Source: an uncultured Enterobacter sp.
GTDB taxonomy: Bacteria > Pseudomonadota > Gammaproteobacteria > Enterobacterales > Enterobacteriaceae
Direction of reading: 5' to 3'
Length of the DNA stretch: 7,058 nt
Assembly: GCA_946477805.1 (NCBI GenBank)
Contig: CAMKZP010000193.1
Coordinates: 1 to 7,058 of the forward strand
Part shown: positions 1 to 5,871 of the stretch, one piece after another
Layout: every line of letters starts with the position of its first letter
Position numbering within the stretch: position 1 is the first letter of the stretch
Notes under the pieces: model-generated
Seen by the model: only the letters and a program-made list of their open reading frames with translations
What the model was told of the DNA's origin: nothing
The model's database searches: none
Position numbers and translations under genes: made by a program

Positions 1-1
1 A

Positions 2-34
2 ATACCGCTTGCCGGATAACCGGCAAGACGGTAT
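2..34. repeat. Imperfect palindrome (long hairpin) downstream of adeP
   Basis: Bases 8-15 (CTTGCCGG) pair with 20-27 (CCGGCAAG) around an ATAA loop. The stem continues with 2-7 (ATACCG) against 29-34 (CGGTAT), with a single unpaired A at 28, so 14 base pairs in all. It lies beyond the adeP terminator, in the space before whatever gene lies left of the window. It resembles an intergenic REP-type or terminator hairpin, but no T-rich tail follows on either strand, and I cannot assign it to a named family. Confidence 0.6.
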
Positions 35-54
35 CTCTCCCACGGGGAGAGGGA
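35..54. repeat. Short palindromic repeat, CTCTCCC/GGGAGAG type
   Basis: CTCTCCC at 35-41 pairs with GGGAGAG at 45-51 around a 3-base loop. The 20-base unit 35-54 matches the reverse complement of the core of the palindrome at 2271-2313 at 19 of 20 positions, so both belong to one dispersed repeat family. Palindromes of this kind are common between genes in Enterobacter-like genomes (general knowledge). This copy lacks the outer CCTCACCC / GGGTGAGG arms of the other. Confidence 0.6.
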
Positions 55-64
55 ACAAACACTA

Positions 65-89
65 AAGCCCTTTTCTTAGAAAAGGGCTT
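65..89 (-). terminator. Rho-independent terminator of adeP
   Basis: An 11-bp perfect stem (65-75 with 79-89) closes a 3-base loop and begins five bases after the adeP stop codon. Read leftward, the stem is followed by a moderately T-rich stretch, TTTAGTGTTTGTT. On the other strand it is also followed by T-rich sequence, so it could stop a rightward gene ending left of the window as well. Confidence 0.85.
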
Positions 90-94
90 GCTGT

Positions 95-1432
95 TTATTT
101 CGCGTCAATAAACACAATCTTCAGCACAAACAGCAGCGCCACCACGATCACGCACGGGCTGAGTTCGCGCAAGCGGCCGGTACCGATTTTCATCACGCAG
201 TAGGAGATGAAGCCCAGCGCGATACCTTCGGTAATCGAGAAGCTGAACGGCATCATCACCGCGGTAATAAACGCCGGAACGGCTTCCGTCAAATCTTCCC
301 ACTTCACGCGCGCCAGGCTGGACGTCATCAGCACGCCAACGTAGATCAGCGCGCCTGCGGCCGCGTACGGTGGAACCATCCCCGCCAGCGGAGAAAGGAA
401 AATCACCAGCAGGAACAGAAGGCCCACCACGACCGCCGTCAGGCCGGTACGGCCGCCAACGGAGACACCGGAAGAGGACTCAATGTAAGCGGTAACAGAA
501 GAGGTCCCAATGAAAGAACCGGCTACGGAAGAGACGCTGTCCACAAACAGCGCCTGCTTCATGCGCGGGAATTTGCCTTTCTCGTCCGCCAGGCCCGCTT
601 TGTCGGTCACGCCGATCAGCGTACCGGAGGAGTCAAACAGGTTTACCAGCATAAAGGAGAAAATCACGCCCGCCAGGCCCAGGTTCAGGGAGCCCGCCAG
701 ATCGACGTGACCAATGACGGTAGAGACGCTCGGCGGCGCGGAGACAATACCGTGATACTGGACATCGCCCAGCATCCAGCCCAGCAGGGTGGTGACCACG
801 ATGGACACCAGCACCGCCGCGTGAATATTGCGGGAGGCCAGGATCGCGATGATAAAGAAGCCCAGCACGCCCAGCAGCACGCTGTGGGAGGTCAGGTTGC
901 CGATGCTTACCAGCGTTTCCGGGTTCGCCACGATCACACCGGCGTTTTTCAGCCCCATCATGCCGATGAACAGGCCGATACCGCTGGTGATGCCCACGCG
1001 CAGGCTCACCGGGATATTGGCAATCATCCAGTAGCGCACGCGGAAAATGGTCAGCAGCAGCAGGCCAACGGCGCCCCAGAAGATCGCGCCCATGCCGACC
1101 TGCCACGGCAGCCCCATCGCCTGAACCACCACGAAGGCGAAGAACGCATTCAGACCCATCGCCGGAGCCAGCGCCACGGGCAGGTTAGCGAACACGCCCA
1201 TCAGGATGCTGCCAAGTGCAGCAATCAGGCAGGTCGTGACAAAGACGGCGCTGGTATCCATACCGGCAACGCCCAGAATTTGCGGGTTAACAAAAACGAT
1301 ATACACCATCGTCAGGAAGGTGGTGAAACCGGCGATCACTTCGGTGCGTGCCGTTGTGCCGTGCTCGCGCAGTTTGAACACGCGCTCAAGCAAACCCTGA
1401 CCAGATGTCTGGGTAGTGTGTTGTTGACTCAT
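95..1432 (-). CDS. adeP: High-affinity adenine permease AdeP (NCS2, COG2252 subfamily)
   Basis: This is an inner-membrane purine transporter of 445 residues, the same length as E. coli AdeP (formerly YieG/PurP) and nearly the same sequence from memory. The E. coli protein is a proton-coupled adenine importer feeding purine salvage. The chain is hydrophobic through most of its length after a polar N-terminus of about 30 residues. Polar conserved stretches typical of this family are VNLFDSSGT near residues 263-271 and the serine/glycine-rich TSSVTAYIESSSG near 310-322, both in expected substrate-path helices. An in-frame TTG at 1438 and ATG at 1435 lie just upstream. I chose the ATG at 1432 because the E. 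coli protein begins MSQQHTTQ. The ribosome site is weak (GGAAAT, about 7-10 bases upstream). The gene is monocistronic, divergent from yieH, preceded by a promoter with a PurR-like operator and followed by a terminator. Confidence 0.95.
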   Translation of the reverse strand: MSQQHTTQTSGQGLLERVFKLREHGTTARTEVIAGFTTFLTMVYIVFVNPQILGVAGMDTSAVFVTTCLIAALGSILMGVFANLPVALAPAMGLNAFFAFVVVQAMGLPWQVGMGAIFWGAVGLLLLTIFRVRYWMIANIPVSLRVGITSGIGLFIGMMGLKNAGVIVANPETLVSIGNLTSHSVLLGVLGFFIIAILASRNIHAAVLVSIVVTTLLGWMLGDVQYHGIVSAPPSVSTVIGHVDLAGSLNLGLAGVIFSFMLVNLFDSSGTLIGVTDKAGLADEKGKFPRMKQALFVDSVSSVAGSFIGTSSVTAYIESSSGVSVGGRTGLTAVVVGLLFLLVIFLSPLAGMVPPYAAAGALIYVGVLMTSSLARVKWEDLTEAVPAFITAVMMPFSFSITEGIALGFISYCVMKIGTGRLRELSPCVIVVALLFVLKIVFIDAK

Positions 1433-1527
1433 CATCAATTTCCGAACAAGGAGGGAAAATTCGTCGCTATCCTATACCAAAATGCGACAATAGTGGCGGT
1501 TACGAGACACTTTTTTCATTGATTTTG

Positions 1528-1556
1528 CTTATACGGCAACGATTGCGTCTCGTTAA
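1528..1556 (-). promoter_or_regulatory. Predicted sigma70 promoter of adeP
   Basis: Read leftward, a -35 hexamer TTAACG (1556-1551, 4 of 6 to consensus) and a -10 hexamer TATAAG (1533-1528, 5 of 6) are separated by exactly 17 bp. Transcription would start near 1521, giving a leader of about 90 bases before the adeP ATG. Most of the spacer is occupied by the PurR-like operator at 1533-1548. No comparably good rightward promoter for yieH was found. Confidence 0.65.
1533..1548. promoter_or_regulatory. Predicted PurR operator
   Basis: The 16-mer ACGGCAACGATTGCGT matches the PurR palindrome ACGCAAACGTTTGCGT at 13 of 16 positions, including the central CG and both outer ACG/CGT arms. It overlaps the first base of the adeP -10 and fills most of the spacer, so bound repressor would block RNA polymerase. 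Repression of an adenine importer when hypoxanthine or guanine activates PurR is biologically coherent. I recall E. coli adeP being listed in the PurR regulon but cannot verify it here. Confidence 0.7.
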
Positions 1557-1597
1557 ACTGCCGTACGTAAACGTTAAACTTGTTAAAAGGGAAAGGC

Positions 1598-2263
1598 ATG
1601 TCCGGAATTGAAGCGGTATTTTTCGACTGCGACGGTACGCTGGTCGACAGTGAGGTCATTTGTTCCCGCGCGTATGTCGCCATGTTCCAGGAATTTGGCA
1701 TTGCGCTCGATCTCGACGAGGTGTTCAAGCGCTTTAAGGGCGTGAAGCTGTACGAGATCATCGACATCATTAACGAAGAGCACGGGGTCGATCTGGCAAA
1801 AGCCGATCTGGAACCCGTCTACCGCGCTGAGGTCGCACGCCTCTTCGATGCTGAACTGGAGGTTATCGCCGGGGCTAACGCGCTGCTGGATGCGATGACG
1901 GTGCCCATGTGCGTCGTCTCTAACGGCCCGGTCAGCAAAATGCAGCATTCGCTCGGCAAGCTGGAAATGTTGCATCACTTCCCGGATAAACTGTTCAGCG
2001 GCTACGATATCCAGCGCTGGAAGCCCGATCCGGCCCTGATGTTCCATGCGGCGAAGGCGATGAACGTCAACGTAGAGAACTGTATTCTGGTGGATGACTC
2101 GTCCGCGGGCGCGCAGTCGGGGATTGACGCGGGCATGGAGGTGTTTTATTTCTGCGCAGACCCGCACAACAAGCCGATTGAACATCCAAAAGTGACGACC
2201 TTTACCGATCTGGCACAGCTGCCGGCACTGTGGAAGGCGCGCGGGTGGGATATTACTCGCTGA
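1598..2263 (+). CDS. yieH: HAD-superfamily phosphatase YieH (6-phosphogluconate phosphatase)
   Basis: This is a soluble 221-residue phosphatase, the same length as E. coli YieH, which is annotated as a 6-phosphogluconate phosphatase. All four HAD motifs are present: FFDCDGT with the nucleophile D10 and the acid/base D12; VVSNG with S108; K142 in WKPDP; and VDDS with D166 and D167. A helical cap of the beta-phosphoglucomutase-like subfamily lies between motifs I and II, at about residues 18-95. The ATG at 1598 matches the E. coli N-terminus (MSRIEAVFFDCDGT) and follows a purine-rich AAAAGGGAAAGG. An in-frame TTG at 1580 was not used because it would place that ribosome site inside the gene. 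The gene diverges from adeP and converges on phoU. In E. coli K-12, bgl and other genes lie between yieH and phoU; here nothing does. The substrate is taken from the family and is not visible in the sequence. Confidence 0.93.
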   Translation: MSGIEAVFFDCDGTLVDSEVICSRAYVAMFQEFGIALDLDEVFKRFKGVKLYEIIDIINEEHGVDLAKADLEPVYRAEVARLFDAELEVIAGANALLDAMTVPMCVVSNGPVSKMQHSLGKLEMLHHFPDKLFSGYDIQRWKPDPALMFHAAKAMNVNVENCILVDDSSAGAQSGIDAGMEVFYFCADPHNKPIEHPKVTTFTDLAQLPALWKARGWDITR

Positions 2264-2270
2264 GTTTTCC

Positions 2271-2313
2271 CCTCACCCCGTCCCTCTCCCTGTGGGAGAG
2301 GGTTAGGGTGAGG
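2271..2313. repeat. Large palindromic repeat between convergent yieH and phoU
   Basis: The inner arms CCCTCTCCC (2282-2290) and GGGAGAGGG (2294-2302) pair around a TGT loop. The outer arms CCTCACCC (2271-2278) and GGGTGAGG (2306-2313) pair across a 3x3 internal mismatch, giving 17 paired positions. It fills most of the 57-bp gap between the yieH and phoU stop codons. Neither strand has a run of T after the stem, so it is not a canonical intrinsic terminator. It may still slow polymerase or protect the 3' ends of both messages. It shares its core with the repeat at 35-54. Confidence 0.8.
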
Positions 2314-2320
2314 ATAAAAT

Positions 2321-3046
2321 TCACTCTTTCGGATCTTTACCCGCCAGCAGCTTGTCCAGCTCGTCGCCGCCCACGTGACGGAAGTCCTGCCCCTTCACGA
2401 AGTAGAAGATGTATTCACAAATGTTCTGGCAGCGGTCGCCGATACGCTCGATTGAGCGCGCGCAGAACAGGGCGGTCAGTACGCTTGGGATCGTACGGGA
2501 ATCTTCCATCATGTAGGTCATCAGCTGACGTACGATGCCTTCGTACTCCTGGTCGACCTTCTTGTCTTCACGGTAAATACGCACCGCTTCGTCCAGATCC
2601 ATCCGCGCAAAGGCATCCAGCACGTCGTGCAGCATCTGCACGGTGTGGCGGCCCAGCGACTCGAGGCTCACCAGCAGCGGCTGGTGCTGCTGAGAGAACT
2701 TCTCCAGCGCCGTACGGCAGATTTTATCCGCAACGTCACCAATACGCTCCAGCTCGGCGATAGTTTTGATGATCGCCATTACCAGACGCAGGTCGCTCGC
2801 CGTCGGCTGGCGCTTTGCGATAATCCGCACGCAGGCTTCGTCGATCGCCACTTCCATCATGTTGACGTTGTGGTCGCCTTCGATCACGCGCTTCGCCAGC
2901 TCGCTGTCCTGATTGTGCATCGCCGTGATCGCATCAGAAAGCTGCTGCTCGACCATGCCGCCCATGGTCATCACCTGGGTGCGAATGCTTTCCAGCTCTG
3001 CGTTAAACTGGCCGGAAATGTGTTTATTAAGATTGAGGTTGTCCAT
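2321..3046 (-). CDS. phoU: PhoU, phosphate-signalling regulator of the Pst-PhoR system
   Basis: PhoU is a 241-residue cytoplasmic, all-helical protein, the same length as in E. coli. It connects the Pst transporter with the sensor kinase PhoR, keeps the Pho regulon off when phosphate is plentiful, and limits phosphate uptake. The sequence shows the expected duplicated PhoU domain. The metal-site motif ELERIGDVAD (residues 98-107) recurs as SIERIGDRCQ (198-207), each in a three-helix bundle. The ATG at 3046 gives the E. coli-like start MDNLNLNKHISG and follows a good GTGGAG ribosome site. An in-frame start at 3076 would overlap pstB and add ten residues absent from relatives. It is the last gene of the operon, 26 bp after pstB. 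Its stop lies seven bases from the palindrome at 2271-2313, and no classic terminator is seen. Confidence 0.97.
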   Translation of the reverse strand: MDNLNLNKHISGQFNAELESIRTQVMTMGGMVEQQLSDAITAMHNQDSELAKRVIEGDHNVNMMEVAIDEACVRIIAKRQPTASDLRLVMAIIKTIAELERIGDVADKICRTALEKFSQQHQPLLVSLESLGRHTVQMLHDVLDAFARMDLDEAVRIYREDKKVDQEYEGIVRQLMTYMMEDSRTIPSVLTALFCARSIERIGDRCQNICEYIFYFVKGQDFRHVGGDELDKLLAGKDPKE

Positions 3047-3072
3047 GGTTTCTCCACATGCACTAAGGCAAA

Positions 3073-3846
3073 TCAACCGTAGCGGCCAGTAATATAATCT
3101 TCAGTTTGTTTCTTCGCGGGCCTGGTGAACAGCGCGTCCGTATCGCTGAACTCAATCAACTCGCCCAGGTACATAAACGCCGTGTGATCGGAACAACGCG
3201 CAGCCTGCTGCATGTTGTGGGTCACGATGACCACGGTGTAATCCTGCTTCAGCTCGGTGATCAGCTCTTCGATACGACCGGTGGAGATCGGATCCAGCGC
3301 TGAACACGGCTCATCCAGCAGCAGCACTTCCGGGCGAATGGCGATACCGCGCGCAATGCACAGACGCTGCTGCTGACCACCTGAGAGAGAGTACCCGCTC
3401 TGGTGCAGCTTATCTTTGGTTTCATTCCATAATGCGGCCTTGGTCAATGCCCACTGCACGCGCTCGTCCATATCCGTACGGGAAAGCTTCTCAAACAGAC
3501 GCACGCCAAACGCGATGTTGTCGTAAATCGACATCGGGAACGGCGTCGGTTTCTGGAACACCATGCCCACTTTCGCGCGCAGCAGGGCGATATCCTGGGC
3601 ATGGGTCAGAATGTTTTCGCCGTCCAGGATGATTTCCCCCTCGGCGCGCTGCTCCGGATAGAGCGAATACATTTTGTTAAAGGTGCGCAGCAGGGTGGAT
3701 TTACCACAGCCAGACGGACCGATGAATGCCGTGACCTGGTTCTTTGCGATATCCAGGTTGATATTCTTCAGGGCATGGAATTTGCCGTAGTAGAAGTTCA
3801 AATCACGAACCTGAATCTTACCCGGGGCAGTATCAACCATACTCAT
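3073..3846 (-). CDS. pstB: PstB, ATPase of the high-affinity phosphate ABC transporter
   Basis: PstB is the cytoplasmic ATP-binding subunit of 257 residues, the same length as in E. coli. It dimerises under PstC/PstA and powers phosphate import. Every ABC motif is intact: Walker A GPSGCGKST (43-51, K49), the Q-loop at Q98 in FQKP, the signature LSGGQQQR (154-161), Walker B VLLLDEP (174-180) with catalytic E179, the D-loop SALD (182-185), and the switch histidine H210 in VTHN. The ATG at 3846 follows GAGGAA at a spacing of nine bases. A second in-frame ATG six bases downstream is less well placed and would drop the conserved MS. The gene lies 47 bp after pstA and 26 bp before phoU. The pstA-pstB gap holds no convincing promoter or hairpin. 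Confidence 0.97.
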   Translation of the reverse strand: MSMVDTAPGKIQVRDLNFYYGKFHALKNINLDIAKNQVTAFIGPSGCGKSTLLRTFNKMYSLYPEQRAEGEIILDGENILTHAQDIALLRAKVGMVFQKPTPFPMSIYDNIAFGVRLFEKLSRTDMDERVQWALTKAALWNETKDKLHQSGYSLSGGQQQRLCIARGIAIRPEVLLLDEPCSALDPISTGRIEELITELKQDYTVVIVTHNMQQAARCSDHTAFMYLGELIEFSDTDALFTRPAKKQTEDYITGRYG

Positions 3847-3893
3847 TGACTCATTTCCTCATTCGACGCCGCGAGGTGCCGCGCCGTAAAAAA

Positions 3894-4784
3894 TTAACCG
3901 TGTTTCTTCTTCGCGAAAATGACGCGCGCCAGAATGTTCAGCAACAGTACGCAAAGGGTGATGATCAGCACCCCGGCCCAGGCCAGCTGCTGCCATTCCA
4001 CGAATGGGCTCATCGCAAATTTAAAGATGGTCACCGGCAGGTTAGCGATCGGCTGCATCATGTCCGTGCTCCAGAACTGGTTGGAGAGCGACGTAAACAG
4101 CAGCGGCGCCGTTTCACCCGCAATACGCGCAACGGCCAGCAGGATACCGGTCATGATCCCGGAGATTGACGCTTTCAGCGTAATCGCGGAGATCATTTTC
4201 CATTTCGGCGTACCCAGCGCGTAAGCCGCTTCGCGCAGGCTGTCCGGCACCAGCTTCAGCATGTTCTCGGTGGTTCGAATAACGATAGGCACCTGCAGCA
4301 GCGCCAGGGCAATAACGCCGGCCCAGCCGGAGAAGTGCTGCATCTGCGCCACCACGACGGTGTAAACGAACAGACCGACCACGATGGACGGCGCGGACAG
4401 CAGAATATCGTTGATGAAACGAATCACTTCCGCCAGCCAGGATTTACGTCCGTACTCCGCCAGGTAGATACCGGCCATGATGCCGAGCGGGGTACCAAAG
4501 ACTGTCGCCCAGAGGATCAGCAGGCCGCTGCCCGCCAGGGCGTTCGCCAGGCCACCGCCCGCCGTGTTAGGCGGCGGCGTCATTTCGGTGAACAGCGCCA
4601 GCGACATCCCGTCGATGCCGCGGGTGATGGTGGACATGAGGATCCAGATCAGCCAGAACAGACCGAACGCCATCGTCGCCATTGAGAGCGTCAGCGCGAT
4701 ACGGTTTTTAATGCGGCGCTTCGCCTGCATTTTGCGGCGAGATTCCGCCAGCCCGGCGGTGTTTTGCATGTCGAGAGTCGCCAT
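3894..4784 (-). CDS. pstA: PstA, inner-membrane permease subunit of the phosphate ABC transporter
   Basis: PstA is one of the two channel subunits for phosphate, 296 residues, the same length as in E. coli. A basic cytoplasmic N-terminus (residues 15-28) leads into about six hydrophobic segments. The cytoplasmic EAA-type loop that docks on PstB is visible as REAAYALGTPKWKMISAI near residues 184-201. R220 is present, a residue reported as required for phosphate transport in the E. coli protein, and it is followed by the conserved IAGETAPLLF. The ATG at 4784 shares one base with the pstC stop codon (TAATG), with GAGGGGG just upstream inside pstC. Translational coupling with pstC is therefore likely, and equal amounts of the two subunits would make sense. 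Confidence 0.97.
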   Translation of the reverse strand: MATLDMQNTAGLAESRRKMQAKRRIKNRIALTLSMATMAFGLFWLIWILMSTITRGIDGMSLALFTEMTPPPNTAGGGLANALAGSGLLILWATVFGTPLGIMAGIYLAEYGRKSWLAEVIRFINDILLSAPSIVVGLFVYTVVVAQMQHFSGWAGVIALALLQVPIVIRTTENMLKLVPDSLREAAYALGTPKWKMISAITLKASISGIMTGILLAVARIAGETAPLLFTSLSNQFWSTDMMQPIANLPVTIFKFAMSPFVEWQQLAWAGVLIITLCVLLLNILARVIFAKKKHG

Positions 4785-5743
4785 TAGCGTGCCCCCTCAT
4801 TTTTAGCGAGACGCATAATCATCAGCTTGGAAATCGCCAGTACAATGAAGGTGATAACAAACAGAATCAGGCCCAGCTCCATCAGCGCCGCTACGTGCAG
4901 CCCGGATTCCGCTTCGGCAAATTCGTTCGCCAGCGCAGAGGTAATGCTATTACCCGGCATAAACAGCGATACGCTGTCGAGCTGGTAGGTGTTGCCGATG
5001 ATAAAGGTCACCGCCATGGTTTCCCCCAGCGCACGACCGAGCCCCAGCATGATGCCCCCGATCACCCCATTTTTGGTGAACGGAAGAACGATGCGCCAGA
5101 TAACTTCCCAGGTGGTGCAGCCGATGCCGTAGGCCGACTCTTTCATCATCACCGGGGTTTGTTCGAAGACATCGCGCATTACCGCCGCAATGTACGGAAT
5201 AATCATGATGGCGAGGATCACGCCAGCCGCCAGAATGCCGATACCAAATGCCGGGCCAGCAAACAGGGCGCCTACAAACGGGATCGCAGAGAGGACATTT
5301 CCGACCGGCTCCTGGAAGTAGGTTGCGAACAGCGGCGCGAAGATAAACAGACCCCACATGCCGTAAACGATACTCGGAATGGCCGCCAGCAGTTCGATGG
5401 CGATGCCAAGCGGGCGTCGCAGCCAGCCGGGCGCCAGCTCCGTCAGGAACAGGGCAATACCAAAGCTCACCGGAACCGCAATCAGCAGCGCAATGAATGA
5501 GGTCACCAGCGTGCCGTAAATCGGCACCAGCGCGCCAAAGATCTCATTCGGCGCGTCCCACTCTTTGGTCCACAGGAAGGCGAAACCGAATTTCTGGATG
5601 CTCGGCCACGAGGAGAAAATCAGAGACACGATAATGCCGCCCAGCAGCAATAGCACAATCAGCGCAGCCAGTTTGACCAGCGCGCTGAAGATCATGTCAC
5701 CCTTTTTACCCGGAGGGTTAAATGCAGGCTTGGTTGCAGCCAT
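4784..5743 (-). CDS. pstC: PstC, inner-membrane permease subunit of the phosphate ABC transporter
   Basis: PstC is the second channel subunit, 319 residues, the same length as in E. coli. A polar N-terminus of about 18 residues is followed by a first hydrophobic helix (about 22-44), a periplasmic stretch, and the BPD-type permease domain with further membrane segments from about residue 70. The EAA-type coupling loop is KESAYGIGCTTWEVIWRIVLP (201-221, shown without its last residue: KESAYGIGCTTWEVIWRIVL). R237 and E241 in GLGRALGETMA are present; mutations at these positions are reported to abolish transport in E. coli. The ATG at 5743 has a purine-rich AAGAAGAG about eight bases upstream. 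The gap to pstS is 128 bp and holds two inverted REP elements. The stop codon overlaps the pstA start. Confidence 0.97.
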   Translation of the reverse strand: MAATKPAFNPPGKKGDMIFSALVKLAALIVLLLLGGIIVSLIFSSWPSIQKFGFAFLWTKEWDAPNEIFGALVPIYGTLVTSFIALLIAVPVSFGIALFLTELAPGWLRRPLGIAIELLAAIPSIVYGMWGLFIFAPLFATYFQEPVGNVLSAIPFVGALFAGPAFGIGILAAGVILAIMIIPYIAAVMRDVFEQTPVMMKESAYGIGCTTWEVIWRIVLPFTKNGVIGGIMLGLGRALGETMAVTFIIGNTYQLDSVSLFMPGNSITSALANEFAEAESGLHVAALMELGLILFVITFIVLAISKLMIMRLAKNEGAR

Positions 5744-5778
5744 AAATTACTCTTCTTTATGAGACGTCTTACGAATAT

Positions 5779-5809
5779 GCCCGGTGGCGCTGGCGCTTAC
5801 CGGGCCTAC
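5779..5809. repeat. REP element 1 of an inverted pair (BIME) in the pstS-pstC gap
   Basis: GCCCGGT (5779-5785) pairs with ACCGGGC (5799-5805), and CTAC follows, as in enterobacterial REP units. The loop contains a tandem hexamer, GGCGCT twice (5786-5797). It forms an inverted pair with 5820-5850, separated by ten bases. In the pst message a REP pair here would protect the 3' end of pstS RNA from exonucleases and lower transcription or translation into pstC. That fits the need for far more binding protein than permease. Confidence 0.82.
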
Positions 5810-5819
5810 AGGATGAACC

Positions 5820-5850
5820 GTAGGGCGGGTAAGCGCCAGCGCCACCCGCC
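5820..5850. repeat. REP element 2 of an inverted pair (BIME) in the pstS-pstC gap
   Basis: GGCGGGT (5824-5830) pairs with ACCCGCC (5844-5850). In reverse complement it matches REP element 1 at 27 of 31 positions, and the four differences form two swapped base pairs, so both stems stay fully paired. It lies 21 bases beyond the pstS stop codon. The two elements can also pair with each other as one long imperfect hairpin. Confidence 0.82.
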
Positions 5851-5871
5851 ATCTTCGTCAACTATATCCTG

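Noticed and set aside
1448..1470. AAGGAGGG on the + strand, a perfect-looking Shine-Dalgarno
   Set aside because: No ATG, GTG or TTG stands within the next 15 bases, and no coding frame follows before yieH. It is probably incidental.
707..1522. 271-codon open frame on the + strand opposite adeP
   Set aside because: It is antisense to a clearly recognisable transporter, its translation is rich in His, Gln, Arg and Asp without any domain pattern, and it runs through the adeP promoter. It is a shadow of the G+C-rich codon bias.
1433..1530. Purine riboswitch in the adeP leader
   Set aside because: The conserved loop-loop and junction pattern of the purine aptamer is not recognisable, and enterobacterial adenine permeases are not known to use it; the PurR box explains purine control.
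1574..1580. Rightward -10 candidate TAAACT for yieH
   Set aside because: It matches only 4 of 6, has no -35 better than 3 of 6 at a proper distance, and leaves a very short leader. Not enough to call.
2230..2763. 177-codon + strand frame overlapping the end of yieH, the palindrome and phoU
   Set aside because: The translation is low-complexity Arg/Pro/Ser and crosses the repeat; phoU on the other strand is unambiguous.
3847..3893. Hairpin or promoter in the pstA-pstB gap
   Set aside because: The G+C-rich GCCGCG motifs are direct, not inverted, repeats, and only a 4-bp stem can be drawn. No paired -35/-10 was found.
4895..5500. 201-codon + strand frame opposite pstC
   Set aside because: It has shadow composition (His, Arg, Gln, Asp-rich) opposite a full-length, conserved pstC.
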